From assembly GCF_000701505.1 (NCBI RefSeq), contig NZ_JNJB01000001.1, forward strand, positions 496,001 through 560,000: DNA of 64,000 bases, read 5' to 3'. The notes below the pieces were generated by a model that was not told where the DNA came from, ran no database searches, and saw only the letters and a list, made by a program, of their open reading frames with translations. Positions 46,130 to 55,323 of this stretch are shown piece after piece. Source of the DNA: Dyadobacter crusticola DSM 16708. Its GTDB lineage: Bacteria; Bacteroidota; Bacteroidia; Cytophagales; Spirosomataceae. Each line of letters starts with the position of its first letter. The stretch's first letter is position 1. Position numbers and translations under genes: made by a program.

Positions 46130-47016
46130 ATGACAAAGGTTTGGTTTATTACAGGCAGCTCCCGTGGATTGGGAAAAAGCCTCACAGCAGCACTACTTGC
46201 AAGCGGCGATAAAGTGGCTGCGACTGCCCGAAATACAGAACAACTAGAAGAGTTAGTCCACCGGTATCCAGACCAGATTTATCCGATACAGCTGGATGTA
46301 ACGGACAAGGAACAGATCTACGCTGCGGTGGCCGACGCTGTTCAGCATTTTGGAAGAATTGACGTGCTGGTGAATAATGCAGGTTTCGGCATCACCGGAG
46401 CGGCAGAAGCATTTACCGATGAACAGGTTCAAAGTCAGCTGAATACTAATCTGTACGCACCCATTGAAGTAACCCGTGCCGTGCTTCCGCACATGCGTAA
46501 ACAACGATCCGCCGCATTTTGCAGATCAGCTCCATCGGCGGACGTGTAGGTGGCGCCGGGCTGACAATGTATCAGGCCGCCAAATTCGGACTGGCAGGAT
46601 TTAGCGAGGCATTATCCAAGGAAGTAGCGCCGCTGAATATCAAAGTGACATGCATTGAACCAGGCGGATTCCGCACGGATTGGGCAGGTGCTTCCATGAG
46701 CTATGCGCCTGAGATAGAAGACTATAAACAAACAGTAGGTGGAATCCAGAAATTTCTCGCAAGCGGCGCATTCATCCCAGTGGGCGATCCTGACAAGGCT
46801 GCAAAAGTAATGGTGGATGTAGCCAATCACCCCGAGCCTCCGCTGCATCTGGTGCTTGGAAGTGAGGCGGTCGGTATTTTACAGCGCGCCGACGCGACCC
46901 GGCAGGCGGAACTCGAAAGGTGGATGCAGGTAAGTCTTTCCACAGATCACGATGAATCTGAGAACTTCTTTGAATCAGAAGCCGGCAAGGTTTATCAGAC
47001 AATGAAGGGTATTTAG
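46130..47016 (+). pseudogene. Short-chain dehydrogenase/reductase, disrupted by a frameshift
   Basis: ATG 46130 opens TGSSRGLGKSL and LVNNAGFGITG in frame 1. At about 46510 one G appears to be lost (TCCGCCGC where TCCGGCCGC would read ..RSGRILQISSIGG), and the remainder runs in another frame from 46519 to 47016 with SSIGGRVGGAG and MYQAAKFGL (catalytic Tyr and Lys). All SDR parts are present, so restoring one base would give a complete protein of about 295 aa. It is either a recent pseudogene or a sequencing error. Confidence 0.88.
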
Positions 47017-47036
47017 TCAAATTGCATTTGAAACCG

Positions 47037-47081
47037 AAAACAGCATTGCAGAACAATTCGCGCCTGCAATGCTGTTTCTTT
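47037..47081 (+). terminator. Terminator between the SDR and AraC genes
   Basis: CAGCATTGCAG (47041-47051) and CTGCAATGCTG (47064-47074) form an 11-bp perfect stem, followed by TTTCTTT. Confidence 0.88.
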
Positions 47082-47098
47082 GATATAATTCGATACTG

Positions 47099-47905
47099 AT
47101 GATCGAGCCGGTTCAAGATTCCAAAATACCGCCCATTGTGTATTCCTGCTACCATTCGAGGAGCCGCGAAGGCGAACAGTTTGTTCAGGAACATGTTTTC
47201 AGCTTCCAGATTGCTGGCTCCCTGGTGCTCAATGATGGGCGTAGCGAGTACCAAAGCAACGAAGGAGATTTCAGATTGAGCAGGAGAAACAGTCTGATCA
47301 AGTTCAGTAAGTATCCACCTGAAAATGGCGATTTCAAAGCGATCTCTATCTTTTTCGATCAGCCAACGTTGCGCAATTTCAGTCTGGAATATGGTTACCG
47401 CGCAGAACCGCACCAGCGGAACGAATCGGTGATAGAATTGCATTCCGACAAGCTGCTGAAAAGCTTTATCGACTCGCTTATCCCCTATTACGAGGCGAGT
47501 CAGCCCGATAATCCAAATTTGGTAGCTTTGAAATTGCGCGAGGCATTGCTGGTTTTGTTACAAACAAATCCGCATTTGAAAGACATTCTGTTTGATTTCA
47601 CCGAGCCGGGCAAAATTGACCTGGAAGGTTTTATGAACCAGAACTTTCATTTTAATGTGCAGCTGAAACGCTTCGCCTACCTCACAGGAAGAAGCCTGGC
47701 GACATTCAAGCGTGATTTCGAAAAGATCTTCCACATTTCACCCAGTCGCTGGCTTGTGCAGCGCAGGCTGCAGGAAGCTTATTACCTCGTTAAAGAAAAA
47801 GGAAAAGCGCCTTCGGATGTGTACCTCGAAATTGGTTTTGAAGACCTCTCGCACTTTTCGTTCGCATTCAAAAAAGCCTACGGCGTCGCTCCGTCCAGGA
47901 TTTGA
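47099..47905 (+). CDS. AraC-family transcriptional regulator
   Basis: 268 aa. N-terminal ligand domain (EGEQFVQEHVFSFQIAGSLVLNDG) and a C-terminal pair of helix-turn-helix units (FAYLTGRSLATFKRDFEKIFHISPSRWLVQRRLQEAYYLV ... DVYLEIGFEDLSHFSFAFKKAYGVAPSR). It follows the SDR pseudogene and precedes an SMP-30 gene. AraC next to an SDR is a common Bacteroidota arrangement; it may have controlled that gene. Confidence 0.92.
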   Translation: MIEPVQDSKIPPIVYSCYHSRSREGEQFVQEHVFSFQIAGSLVLNDGRSEYQSNEGDFRLSRRNSLIKFSKYPPENGDFKAISIFFDQPTLRNFSLEYGYRAEPHQRNESVIELHSDKLLKSFIDSLIPYYEASQPDNPNLVALKLREALLVLLQTNPHLKDILFDFTEPGKIDLEGFMNQNFHFNVQLKRFAYLTGRSLATFKRDFEKIFHISPSRWLVQRRLQEAYYLVKEKGKAPSDVYLEIGFEDLSHFSFAFKKAYGVAPSRI

Positions 47906-47977
47906 TAAGTAAGGAAACAGCGCATACCGACTTTTTAGAACATTGCCGAAGCAACTCAACCCGGCATTGTTTTTACT

Positions 47978-48898
47978 ATGAAACGAACAGCAGGTATATT
48001 TTCTATTTTCTCGGGATTAACAGCATTGTTCATTCCGGTTTTACTTTCAGCACAAATCATGGATTCAAAATCAATAGTAGCCCCGGGCGCACAGGTCGAG
48101 AAACTAGGTGACGGGTACAAATTCACGGAAGGACCCACTCCCGATAAAGACGGAAATGTATTCTTTACTGATCAGCCCAACAACAAAATCATTCGCTGGG
48201 ATGCAGAAACAGGCAAATTCTCCGTTTTTTCTGATAATCCCGGTCGAGCAAACGGAATGTATTTTGATCAAAAAGGGAATCTCGTGGCCTGTTCGGATGA
48301 GGACAATCAGGTGTGGTCTTTTGATAAGAATGGAAAAGCAACCGTGCTTGTCAAAGATTATGAAGGCAAGCTGCTGAATGGACCAAACGACCTCTGGATA
48401 GACGCAAAAGGCGGCATTTACCTGACCGATCCGCTCTACAAACGCGATTACTGGAAACGCGACCCTGCTATGCAGCAGGACGGCGAGCACGTTTATTATC
48501 TAACCCCGGATCACAAGAAATTGATACGTGTAGACGAGCACATCAAAAAACCAAATGGTATCATCGGCACACCCGACGGCAAAACATTATATGTCGCAGA
48601 TATCGGCGACAACAAGACTTACAAATACGACATTCAGAACGACGGAACATTGACCAACAGGACGCTTTTTGTTTCAAAAGGTTCTGACGGAATGATCCTG
48701 GACGAGGAAGAAAACCTGTACATTACCGGGAAGGGAGTGACCGTTTTTGATAAAAAAGGTGAACAAATTGCGCACTTCCCGGTTCACAACGGCTGGACTG
48801 CAAATCTTTGTTTTGGAGGCAAAAACCGTGACTTGCTTTTTATAACCGCGGAGACCACTGTTTATGGATTAAAAATGAGGGTTAAGGGGGTGAAATGA
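47978..48898 (+). CDS. SMP-30/gluconolactonase-like beta-propeller, secreted
   Basis: 306 aa with signal peptide (ends about ...IPVLLSAQ). Propeller motifs: KFTEGPTPDKDGNVFFTDQPNNKIIRW, GRANGMYFDQKGNLVACSDEDNQ, LNGPNDLWIDAKGGIYLTDPLY and KPNGIIGTPDGKTLYVADIGDNK. The PND and EGP loops supply the Ca/Mn ligands of lactonases. It probably hydrolyses a sugar lactone in the periplasm. Its stop codon (48896-48898) runs directly into a palindromic repeat. Confidence 0.92.
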   Translation: MKRTAGIFSIFSGLTALFIPVLLSAQIMDSKSIVAPGAQVEKLGDGYKFTEGPTPDKDGNVFFTDQPNNKIIRWDAETGKFSVFSDNPGRANGMYFDQKGNLVACSDEDNQVWSFDKNGKATVLVKDYEGKLLNGPNDLWIDAKGGIYLTDPLYKRDYWKRDPAMQQDGEHVYYLTPDHKKLIRVDEHIKKPNGIIGTPDGKTLYVADIGDNKTYKYDIQNDGTLTNRTLFVSKGSDGMILDEEENLYITGKGVTVFDKKGEQIAHFPVHNGWTANLCFGGKNRDLLFITAETTVYGLKMRVKGVK

Positions 48899-48920
48899 CT
48901 TCGGCTGTCGGCTTTCGGCA
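48898..48920. repeat. Repeat family B, single copy
   Basis: 23 bp (ACTTCGGCTGTCGGCTTTCG...) that is an exact reverse complement of 36368-36390. It begins at the last base of the SMP-30 stop codon. Confidence 0.85.
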
Positions 48921-49036
48921 ATCAACTTTAAGGGAGGCTCGAATGGGCCTCCTTTGCCGTTTACGAAGAATTTTGCTCACAGCTGCAACCTTCCTGTCTT
49001 TTCTTGGTTCTGGAAATAAAAAAATAATTGATTACC

Positions 49037-49807
49037 ATGAACCAGCGATTCAAATCCTCTTTACACTTTGCAAAAGGCCTTCTTTTCACGGCCGCTTTCT
49101 CAATTTCTCTATTTGCCTGCCGGACTGCCGAGGTCGCGGTGAACAACCAGCTTAAAACCGAAACTGAAACTTACCAGGTAAAAGGCCGCCAGGGATTTCA
49201 GATCGGTCAGGTACTTTCTTTCGGTGACTACACAACCAGCAAGGTTAAGCGTGGGTGGACATTTAGCTATTCGCTTCCATTTATTGTCAAGTTCAATGGA
49301 GCCCGCGAAAAGATCAGCTTCCAGCAATTCGGTTTAAATGGCGCCTCTGCCGATGTAGCGCTTGTCAGCAGGTTTAAGGAAACCGAATACGAGCCTTTGG
49401 AAGATTACTTTTCTATTTCTCTTAAATACAAAAACTACTTTGCTGGAACAGTCAAAGTAGCAGAATCCGATGAATCCTGGGACTTTCTGGTCCACAATGT
49501 AGACGGAGCAAGCCGGAGTTTAGGTAAAAACAGCACAGTCGGCTTTGTACGCACGAATCGTACTAAAATAGAGATCGAAGGTATTCGCGAACTAGAAGGC
49601 TCCTCTTCGTTTTTGACCCAAAATGACGTTTACGGTTATCAATTTACATTGGACGGAAAGGTAGTGGCGGCAGTATCTACAATCAACAATGGAAAAGTCT
49701 GGTTTAAGAAGGATCTGGATTCAAATCTCAAACTTGTTCTGGCGAGTGTCTCTTCGGGGTTGATGTTACGGAACAATATGGAAGACAATGCGATAAGTAT
49801 GAACTAA
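49037..49807 (+). CDS. Lipoprotein of unknown function
   Basis: 256 aa from ATG 49037 (an upstream TTG at 49028 gives the same frame). The signal ends at Cys28 (SISLFAC). The mature part has mixed beta-strand segments (FSYSLPFIVKFNGAREKISFQQFGLNG) and no family that I recognise. Cys and lipobox indicate attachment to the outer or inner membrane. It is isolated between the SMP-30 gene and a TonB-receptor pair. Confidence 0.8.
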   Translation: MNQRFKSSLHFAKGLLFTAAFSISLFACRTAEVAVNNQLKTETETYQVKGRQGFQIGQVLSFGDYTTSKVKRGWTFSYSLPFIVKFNGAREKISFQQFGLNGASADVALVSRFKETEYEPLEDYFSISLKYKNYFAGTVKVAESDESWDFLVHNVDGASRSLGKNSTVGFVRTNRTKIEIEGIRELEGSSSFLTQNDVYGYQFTLDGKVVAAVSTINNGKVWFKKDLDSNLKLVLASVSSGLMLRNNMEDNAISMN

Positions 49808-49897
49808 GAAGGAGCGCTGCGGCGGGCTGGTTATGCTGATACGTACCATAATATTAATTTTATCAGGTCGTTACAAAAGCGAACCAGCTCCCGCGCT

Positions 49898-52300
49898 ATG
49901 CGATTTTTGTTTACTCCTCTTCTTTTTCTTCTCTCCATAGCTGCCCTGGCGCAGGAACGTATAACAATCAGCGGCTTCGTGAAAGAAAACGGAAGTCAGG
50001 AACAATTGCCAGGCGTGAATGTGTACATCGAGGATTCTCCTTACGGCACAGTTACCAACACATACGGATTTTACTCACTCACCCTTCCAAAGGCCGACTC
50101 TGCCAGTATTTCATTTTCTTTTGTCGGTTACGAAAAAGTAACCCGCCAGGTAAGCTTACGCCGCAATGCTGAGCTGGATATATTCCTTGCTACCATTACC
50201 CAGCTGGAAGAAGTGTTGGTTTCTGCAAGAAAGCAGGAAGATTATGTGAGCCGTGACGTGCAAATGAGCAAGGTGGAAATTCCCATTCAGCAGCTTAAAA
50301 AGATACCCGCTTTCTTTGGTGAAAAAGATGTACTCCGCGTTTTGCAGCTGATGCCGGGCGTTCAAAAAGGGACTGAGGGACAAACCGGCCTTTACGTACG
50401 CGGCGGCGGACCAGACCAAAACCTCATCATTCTCGACGACGCGGTAGTTTACAATGCCAATCACCTTTTCGGCTTTTTTTCCATATTCAACAGCGACGCA
50501 TTGAAAAGCGTGGAACTGACAAAAGGCGGTTTTCCGGCGCGTTACGGGGGCAGGCTTTCGTCGGTCCTGGAAATGAATATGAAAGAAGGCAGCAAAGAAA
50601 AGCTGCACGGAGAAGGAGGAATCGGACTGATATCTTCAAGACTTACTTTGGAAGGCCCTATTTCAAAAGGTAAATCCTCTTTTCTGATCTCGGGAAGACG
50701 TACTTACATTGATATTCTGGCAGCTCCTTTTATAGCCCAGTCACAGCAGGGATCAGACAGCCAGGTAAAGCCTGGCTATTATTTCTATGATCTGAATGCG
50801 AAAATGAATTACGATCTGGGCTCGAAAGACAAGCTTTATATCAGCGGCTATTTTGGAAGAGACAAGTTCCACGCCAATGAAAAAAGCTCTGATTCTGAAA
50901 CAAAGGCCGGACTCGCCTGGGGGAATGCAACTGCAACCATGCGCTGGAACCACGTACTTAATCAAAAGCTTTTCGTAAATACCTCCTTCATTTACAGCAA
51001 TTTCGACTTCGGGGTTTCAAGTTATTCCAAAGAGATCAGCGGAAGCAATACGGATGAATTCAGCCTGGCTTACAGCTCAAAAATACGTGACCTGGGAGGT
51101 AAAATAGACTTTGACTTTTACCCGTCAACGAAGCACGCCGTGAAATTCGGCGGCCTTGCGACTTTCCACCGGTTTATACCTTCGGCACTCGCGATTGAAG
51201 GCTCATTTATCAATAATGCTATCGAACGCTCTGTCAGGCCGGTGAACTCGCTCGAAGCCGGCCTGTACATTGAAGACACCTGGCAGGCACTTGATGCACT
51301 TAAAATTAATGCAGGGTTCAGATTGAGCTCTTTTCAAACCGAGACCAAAAATTATATCAGACCGGAACCCCGGTTTTCAGCTGCATTAAGGTTGGCCAAA
51401 GATTTCTCGTTCAAAGCCTCCTATGCACAAATGAACCAATATGTACACTTGTTGTCCAACACCGGCCTTGGGCTGCCTACCGATCTCTGGGTACCTACTA
51501 CCGACCGCGTGGCTCCCCAGCAATCCAGACAGGTAGCAGTTGGCTTTGCAAAGGACCTCGAAAAACCGGCTATTACATTAACGCTGGAAGGCTATTACAA
51601 GGCAATGGACAATATTCTCAACTACAAGGAAGGATCTTCTTTTTTGAGTTTCAATGGGGAAAATGCAAATGAGCTGAGCTGGGAAGAAAATGTTACTGCC
51701 GGCAAAGGCTGGTCCTATGGAACTGAATTTTTAATTCAAAAGAAAACAGGTCGGTTCTCTGGCTGGATCGGCTACACGCTGTCCTGGACTTACTGGAAAT
51801 TTCCCGAGCTGAATTTCGGACGCACCTTCTTCCCACGCTACGACCGGAGACACGATTTGTCGGTTGTGGGAATTTACGAGCTTAGTAAACGCATTACCCT
51901 GAGTGCAACCTGGGTTTACGGTACCGGAAATGCATTGACGCTGCCTGTCGCCACTTATACAGGATTGAGGGACAATTTCATCCCGCGCGTGATGCCAGAC
52001 GGACAAACCATAATCGACTATGGTGGCCGAGAAGTAAATGAATATGGACAAAAAAACAGCTATCGTGCTGAGCCTTTTCACCGCGGCGATGTCGCAATTC
52101 AGTTTCACAAAAAGAAAAAAAGACACGAGCGCACCTGGGAATTCGACGTTTACAATATCTACAACAGGCGCAATCCATTCTTTTACAATATCGACAGTGA
52201 AACGGTAACGGAAGGCCCATTCGTCAGGAACAAAAAAACATTGAAACGCTACTCGCTTTTCCCTATACTTCCTTCATTCAGCTATAATTTCAAGTTTTGA
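49898..52300 (+). CDS. TonB-dependent receptor with carboxypeptidase-like N-terminal domain
   Basis: 800 aa. Signal peptide to about residue 18; carboxypeptidase-like domain (ISGFVKENGSQEQLPGVNVYI, about 22-95); plug domain (GEKDVLRVLQLMPGVQKGTEGQTGLYVRGGGPDQNLIILDDAVVYN, about 140-185); barrel to the C-terminal YSLFPILPSFSYNFKF with final Phe. It is not a SusC, being shorter. The DUF4249 gene follows 3 bp after its stop, a fixed pair in Bacteroidota. The substrate is unknown; iron chelates or peptides are possible. Confidence 0.93.
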   Translation: MRFLFTPLLFLLSIAALAQERITISGFVKENGSQEQLPGVNVYIEDSPYGTVTNTYGFYSLTLPKADSASISFSFVGYEKVTRQVSLRRNAELDIFLATITQLEEVLVSARKQEDYVSRDVQMSKVEIPIQQLKKIPAFFGEKDVLRVLQLMPGVQKGTEGQTGLYVRGGGPDQNLIILDDAVVYNANHLFGFFSIFNSDALKSVELTKGGFPARYGGRLSSVLEMNMKEGSKEKLHGEGGIGLISSRLTLEGPISKGKSSFLISGRRTYIDILAAPFIAQSQQGSDSQVKPGYYFYDLNAKMNYDLGSKDKLYISGYFGRDKFHANEKSSDSETKAGLAWGNATATMRWNHVLNQKLFVNTSFIYSNFDFGVSSYSKEISGSNTDEFSLAYSSKIRDLGGKIDFDFYPSTKHAVKFGGLATFHRFIPSALAIEGSFINNAIERSVRPVNSLEAGLYIEDTWQALDALKINAGFRLSSFQTETKNYIRPEPRFSAALRLAKDFSFKASYAQMNQYVHLLSNTGLGLPTDLWVPTTDRVAPQQSRQVAVGFAKDLEKPAITLTLEGYYKAMDNILNYKEGSSFLSFNGENANELSWEENVTAGKGWSYGTEFLIQKKTGRFSGWIGYTLSWTYWKFPELNFGRTFFPRYDRRHDLSVVGIYELSKRITLSATWVYGTGNALTLPVATYTGLRDNFIPRVMPDGQTIIDYGGREVNEYGQKNSYRAEPFHRGDVAIQFHKKKKRHERTWEFDVYNIYNRRNPFFYNIDSETVTEGPFVRNKKTLKRYSLFPILPSFSYNFKF

Positions 52301-52303
52301 TCT

Positions 52304-53248
52304 ATGAAAATCAGCACTATAATGGCTTTAATAATGTGGATCGGCTTGTCTGCTTGCGAATCGCTGGTGACGGAAATTGACGATGCCGATTTACCCAAAA
52401 CAGAATCCAAGCTAACAGTTCAGGCCTTTATTGCTCCTGAGAACCAGCGTACTTACGTAGTTGTCACCCAATCCCGCCCGCTTTTCGGAGCGCCAAATGC
52501 TACGCCTGGAATTATCCGTAATGCATCGGTCAAGCTTTCCGACGGAACCCGGGACGTAATCGTCCCGTTCGACTCAGCCAATAACCTTTATGTTATCGAC
52601 AAACTCAGATTCCCTATTGAACCGGGTAAAACTTACAAGATTACGGTCTCCGATGAAAAGCGCACCGTGACCTCCTCTTGCGTAGTACCCCGTAAAGTGG
52701 CAGTACCCACAGACTTTGAACTGGATACAACCTATTCCAACTTCGGCGATACTACGCTGACATTGAAAATGAAATGGAATGACATTCCGGGAGAGCGCAA
52801 CTATTATCGTGTAAGAGCATTCATTGATCTTGAATACAGCATTCCCGACGATCCGATTGCGACTGAGTACAAGGAGCGCCGGGTGCGAAACCGATTCAAC
52901 GTGAGCTGGGAAGAGACGATCGGCCGCGATAACTTCCAAAGCGACGCTAACCTCGACGGAACCGTTTTTACCTCCCCGCGGGGTACATTGCGCCTGCCTG
53001 TTCCCCAGGGCTATGGCGCAGGCAGCGGACCTTACTTCACGGTATACCCGAATCCGAAGATCATCGCGATAATTATGGAGGTACTGAACACCGATGAAGA
53101 TTATTACAGGTACCATAAGTCACTGGACAATGCGCGAAACGCCGATAATCCGTTTGTAGAGCCTTCGCTCGTGTTCACCAATATCGACGGCGGGCTAGGC
53201 TGCTTTGCAGCTTACCATACCGGACAGCTGGTTTACCGCCCGAAGTAA
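52304..53248 (+). CDS. DUF4249 family lipoprotein, partner of the TonB receptor
   Basis: 314 aa. Lipobox LSAC gives Cys18. LTVQAFIAPENQRTYVVVTQSRPLFG, then NASVKLSDGTRDVIVPF and IEPGKTYKITVSDEKRTVTSSCVVPRKVAVPTDFEL are DUF4249 features (Ig-like strands). It is thought to cap or help the TonB receptor like SusD does with SusC; this is inference from the constant gene pairing. Confidence 0.9.
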   Translation: MKISTIMALIMWIGLSACESLVTEIDDADLPKTESKLTVQAFIAPENQRTYVVVTQSRPLFGAPNATPGIIRNASVKLSDGTRDVIVPFDSANNLYVIDKLRFPIEPGKTYKITVSDEKRTVTSSCVVPRKVAVPTDFELDTTYSNFGDTTLTLKMKWNDIPGERNYYRVRAFIDLEYSIPDDPIATEYKERRVRNRFNVSWEETIGRDNFQSDANLDGTVFTSPRGTLRLPVPQGYGAGSGPYFTVYPNPKIIAIIMEVLNTDEDYYRYHKSLDNARNADNPFVEPSLVFTNIDGGLGCFAAYHTGQLVYRPK

Positions 53249-53621
53249 GTTCCTGTCGCTCCAAGGGCATTTTTCTTTCTACATTTTAAGACAAACTGAG
53301 GTCAAAGCACCTCAAAATGTACGTGTCAAATTTAAAATTTTGGCAAGATTTAGCTGTACAAAAACAATCTACAAACAACCGCAACCCGGCATTCGCAGGT
53401 TGTGAAAAGGACATTTGCGTAGCTGCGAAGGCATTTAACGCACTCGCAAATCACTAACCGGTGACATTGCGACTGCAAGGCATACTTTTTTCTGGTGAGG
53501 CCGTAAACAGCGCAGCGTTTTTAAAACAAACAGAATCACCTGCCTCTAAAAACAAAGAGGTTTAGAACATATACATATCGGGAGATATGATATCCCAATT
53601 ATAACCTTAAACAAATTAGAT
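53249..53621. other. Intergenic region, 373 bp, with one weak short ORF
   Basis: No terminator is clear after the DUF4249 gene. One ORF (ATG 53317, TAA 53455-53457) encodes 46 residues (MYVSNLKFWQDLAV...) with two Cys, but it lacks ribosome-binding support and similarity that I know, so it is not called. CCTCT/AGAGG at 53543-53560 and a palindromic stretch at about 53576-53594 (ATATCGGGAGATATGATATCC) lie upstream of the next gene. Confidence 0.4.
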
Positions 53622-54032
53622 ATGGACTTGCAAGGAACGGATAAGGATCAAACCAAAAAGGAACATCCTTCCAATAAAAACATGTCAGAACCGGATACTC
53701 TGGTGGGGACGCTTGAAGATTTGAAAAAAGAGGGTTTCACATACGATTTCAACCTTACTGCACACGCGTTAGAAGTGCACAAGGAGGATGGAATTTGCCT
53801 GAACCTCTCGCCCGAGGATTTTGACATTGTTCAGGTTTACCGTTTTGAAGGTATGACAGACCCCGGAGATATGTCCATTGTTTATGCGATTGAATCAAAG
53901 GATGGTCTTAAAGGAACACTGATCAGCAGCTACGGGGTTTATGCGGATACTATGACGAATGAAATGATTAAGAAGCTGGATACAAGAAGTTCTCTGATCG
54001 TGCATCACGATGATGAAGATGTAGCGAATTAA
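53622..54032 (+). CDS. Conserved hypothetical protein (small Bacteroidota family)
   Basis: 136 aa from ATG 53622; Met21 is an alternative. The part TLEDLKKEGFTYDFNL, then LNLSPEDFDIVQVYRFEGMTDPGDMSIVYAIESKDGLKGTLISSYGVYADTMTNEMIKKL is a conserved small protein family that databases often label phosphoribosylpyrophosphate synthetase without good reason; no PRPP-binding motif is visible. Cytoplasmic. Often next to other stress-related genes. Confidence 0.8.
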   Translation: MDLQGTDKDQTKKEHPSNKNMSEPDTLVGTLEDLKKEGFTYDFNLTAHALEVHKEDGICLNLSPEDFDIVQVYRFEGMTDPGDMSIVYAIESKDGLKGTLISSYGVYADTMTNEMIKKLDTRSSLIVHHDDEDVAN

Positions 54033-54070
54033 AATCGCCAGTCACACTATACCTCGACTAAACAAGTGCA

Positions 54071-54113
54071 AAAAGATGTTACCTTACCCGTCAGGTGTAA
54101 AGTAACATCTTTT
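54071..54113 (+). terminator. Terminator after the conserved hypothetical gene
   Basis: AAAAGATGTTAC (54071-54082) and GTAACATCTTTT (54102-54113) form a perfect 12-bp stem. Confidence 0.85.
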
Positions 54114-54137
54114 CATTTGCTCAAATCTTTCTGCTAA

Positions 54138-54830
54138 ATGACGGAAATCCTGGAATGGGATCGGGTTTTGTTTAATGAACTCCCTCCCATTTTTTTGCTG
54201 GAAGTACTCCTGCGATCGACCGTGATGTTTGTCTTCCTGCTCGCTGCCCTGCGTATCACGGGTAAGCGGGGCGTAAGGCAGTTATCCATTTTCGAAACGG
54301 TCATCATTATCGCACTGGGCTCGGCAGCAGGTGACCCGATGTTTTATGAAGATGTAGGGATTATCCCGGCGCTGGTGGTATTCGCGACCATAATCATGCT
54401 CTATCGCCTTGTAACCTGGCTAACAGGCAAGAGTAAGTTTTTTGAAAAATTGATTGAGGGAAAAACCGTTTGCCTGATCAACGAAGGCAGGTTTTCGATC
54501 AGCGAATTTTCAAAGGAAACATTGGCACAGGATGAATTCTTCTCGGAACTGCGGTCAAAAAGCATTGAGCACCTGGGGCAGGTCAGGACAGCTTTGCTGG
54601 AACCTTCGGGAGAAGTGAGCATCTTTTTTTACAAAGACGAAGATGTGAAATACGGACTGCCGCTGTTACCGAATTTGTATTACAAGAAAAGCAAGACAGT
54701 TTTTAAAGACGGTTTTCATTCCTGTTCATTTTGCGGCAATACCGAAGAGCTAAAAGCAGGGACACATACCTGCCGGGTTTGTAAACGAGATGAATGGGTA
54801 CCCTCACTCAATACAGCCAGAATCGCCTGA
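54138..54830 (+). CDS. DUF421 (YetF-like) membrane protein with a C-terminal zinc ribbon
   Basis: 230 aa. Two or three N-terminal membrane segments (residues about 16-38, 51-65, 75-95) followed by the DUF421 domain (RITGKRGVRQLSIFETVIIIALGSAAGDPMFY, then KTVCLINEGRFSISEFSKE and HLGQVRTALLEPSGEVSIF). The C-terminus has Cys196, Cys199, Cys212 and Cys215 (CSFCGN...THTCRVCKRDEW), a zinc-ribbon or rubredoxin-like knuckle that is not part of the classical family length. DUF421 function is unknown. Confidence 0.88.
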   Translation: MTEILEWDRVLFNELPPIFLLEVLLRSTVMFVFLLAALRITGKRGVRQLSIFETVIIIALGSAAGDPMFYEDVGIIPALVVFATIIMLYRLVTWLTGKSKFFEKLIEGKTVCLINEGRFSISEFSKETLAQDEFFSELRSKSIEHLGQVRTALLEPSGEVSIFFYKDEDVKYGLPLLPNLYYKKSKTVFKDGFHSCSFCGNTEELKAGTHTCRVCKRDEWVPSLNTARIA

Positions 54831-54905
54831 TGACTGGCAAAAAGGCGCAAATAATAGCTGGCACAGCAATTTTAAAGGTTAGGAGTTAAATAAAAACACA
54901 TAGCT

Positions 54906-55307
54906 ATGGAAATGATTGAATTAACGGAAGAACTGATCAGGTCGGCAGAGCAGCGGTCGGCGGGACAACCTTATCCTTATTTTGTAAAGGCCCTGAAATC
55001 AATCGGGGTGGATAATTATGAGGTTAAAGTGAGAAACTACCAGCGTACCTATACTGCTGCGAATGGAGACAAGCTGATGATCCCGGGCGAACTTCCGGAA
55101 TTTGAATGTGCGGAAGCTTTTGAACTGGAAGAAGTGAAGAAGGCAATTAAGCGCTCACAGGAAGGCGAAACCGATTACCCTACTTTCCTGCGCGAGATAG
55201 GCGCCGCAGGCATACATACCTACGTAGCCGATCTCACGGGAATGACGGTGATCTACCAGGGACCAAATTCTGAGTACGAATACGAGGAAACGATCCCCGA
55301 AGTATAG
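54906..55307 (+). CDS. DUF1398 family protein
   Basis: 133 aa. The stretch AGQPYPYFVKALKSIGVDNYEVKVRNYQRTYTAANGDKLMIPG with FLREIGAAGIHTYVADLTGMTVIYQGP matches DUF1398 (YbcV-like), found in phage and bacteria and probably cytoplasmic. The function is unknown. It lies downstream of the DUF421 gene with a 75-bp gap and convergent with the aldolase. Confidence 0.85.
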   Translation: MEMIELTEELIRSAEQRSAGQPYPYFVKALKSIGVDNYEVKVRNYQRTYTAANGDKLMIPGELPEFECAEAFELEEVKKAIKRSQEGETDYPTFLREIGAAGIHTYVADLTGMTVIYQGPNSEYEYEETIPEV

Positions 55308-55323
55308 CCTGGCACGTTATCGT

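Noticed and set aside
53317..53457. 46-codon ORF after the DUF4249 gene
   Set aside because: No ribosome-binding or conservation support; random ORFs of this size are common.
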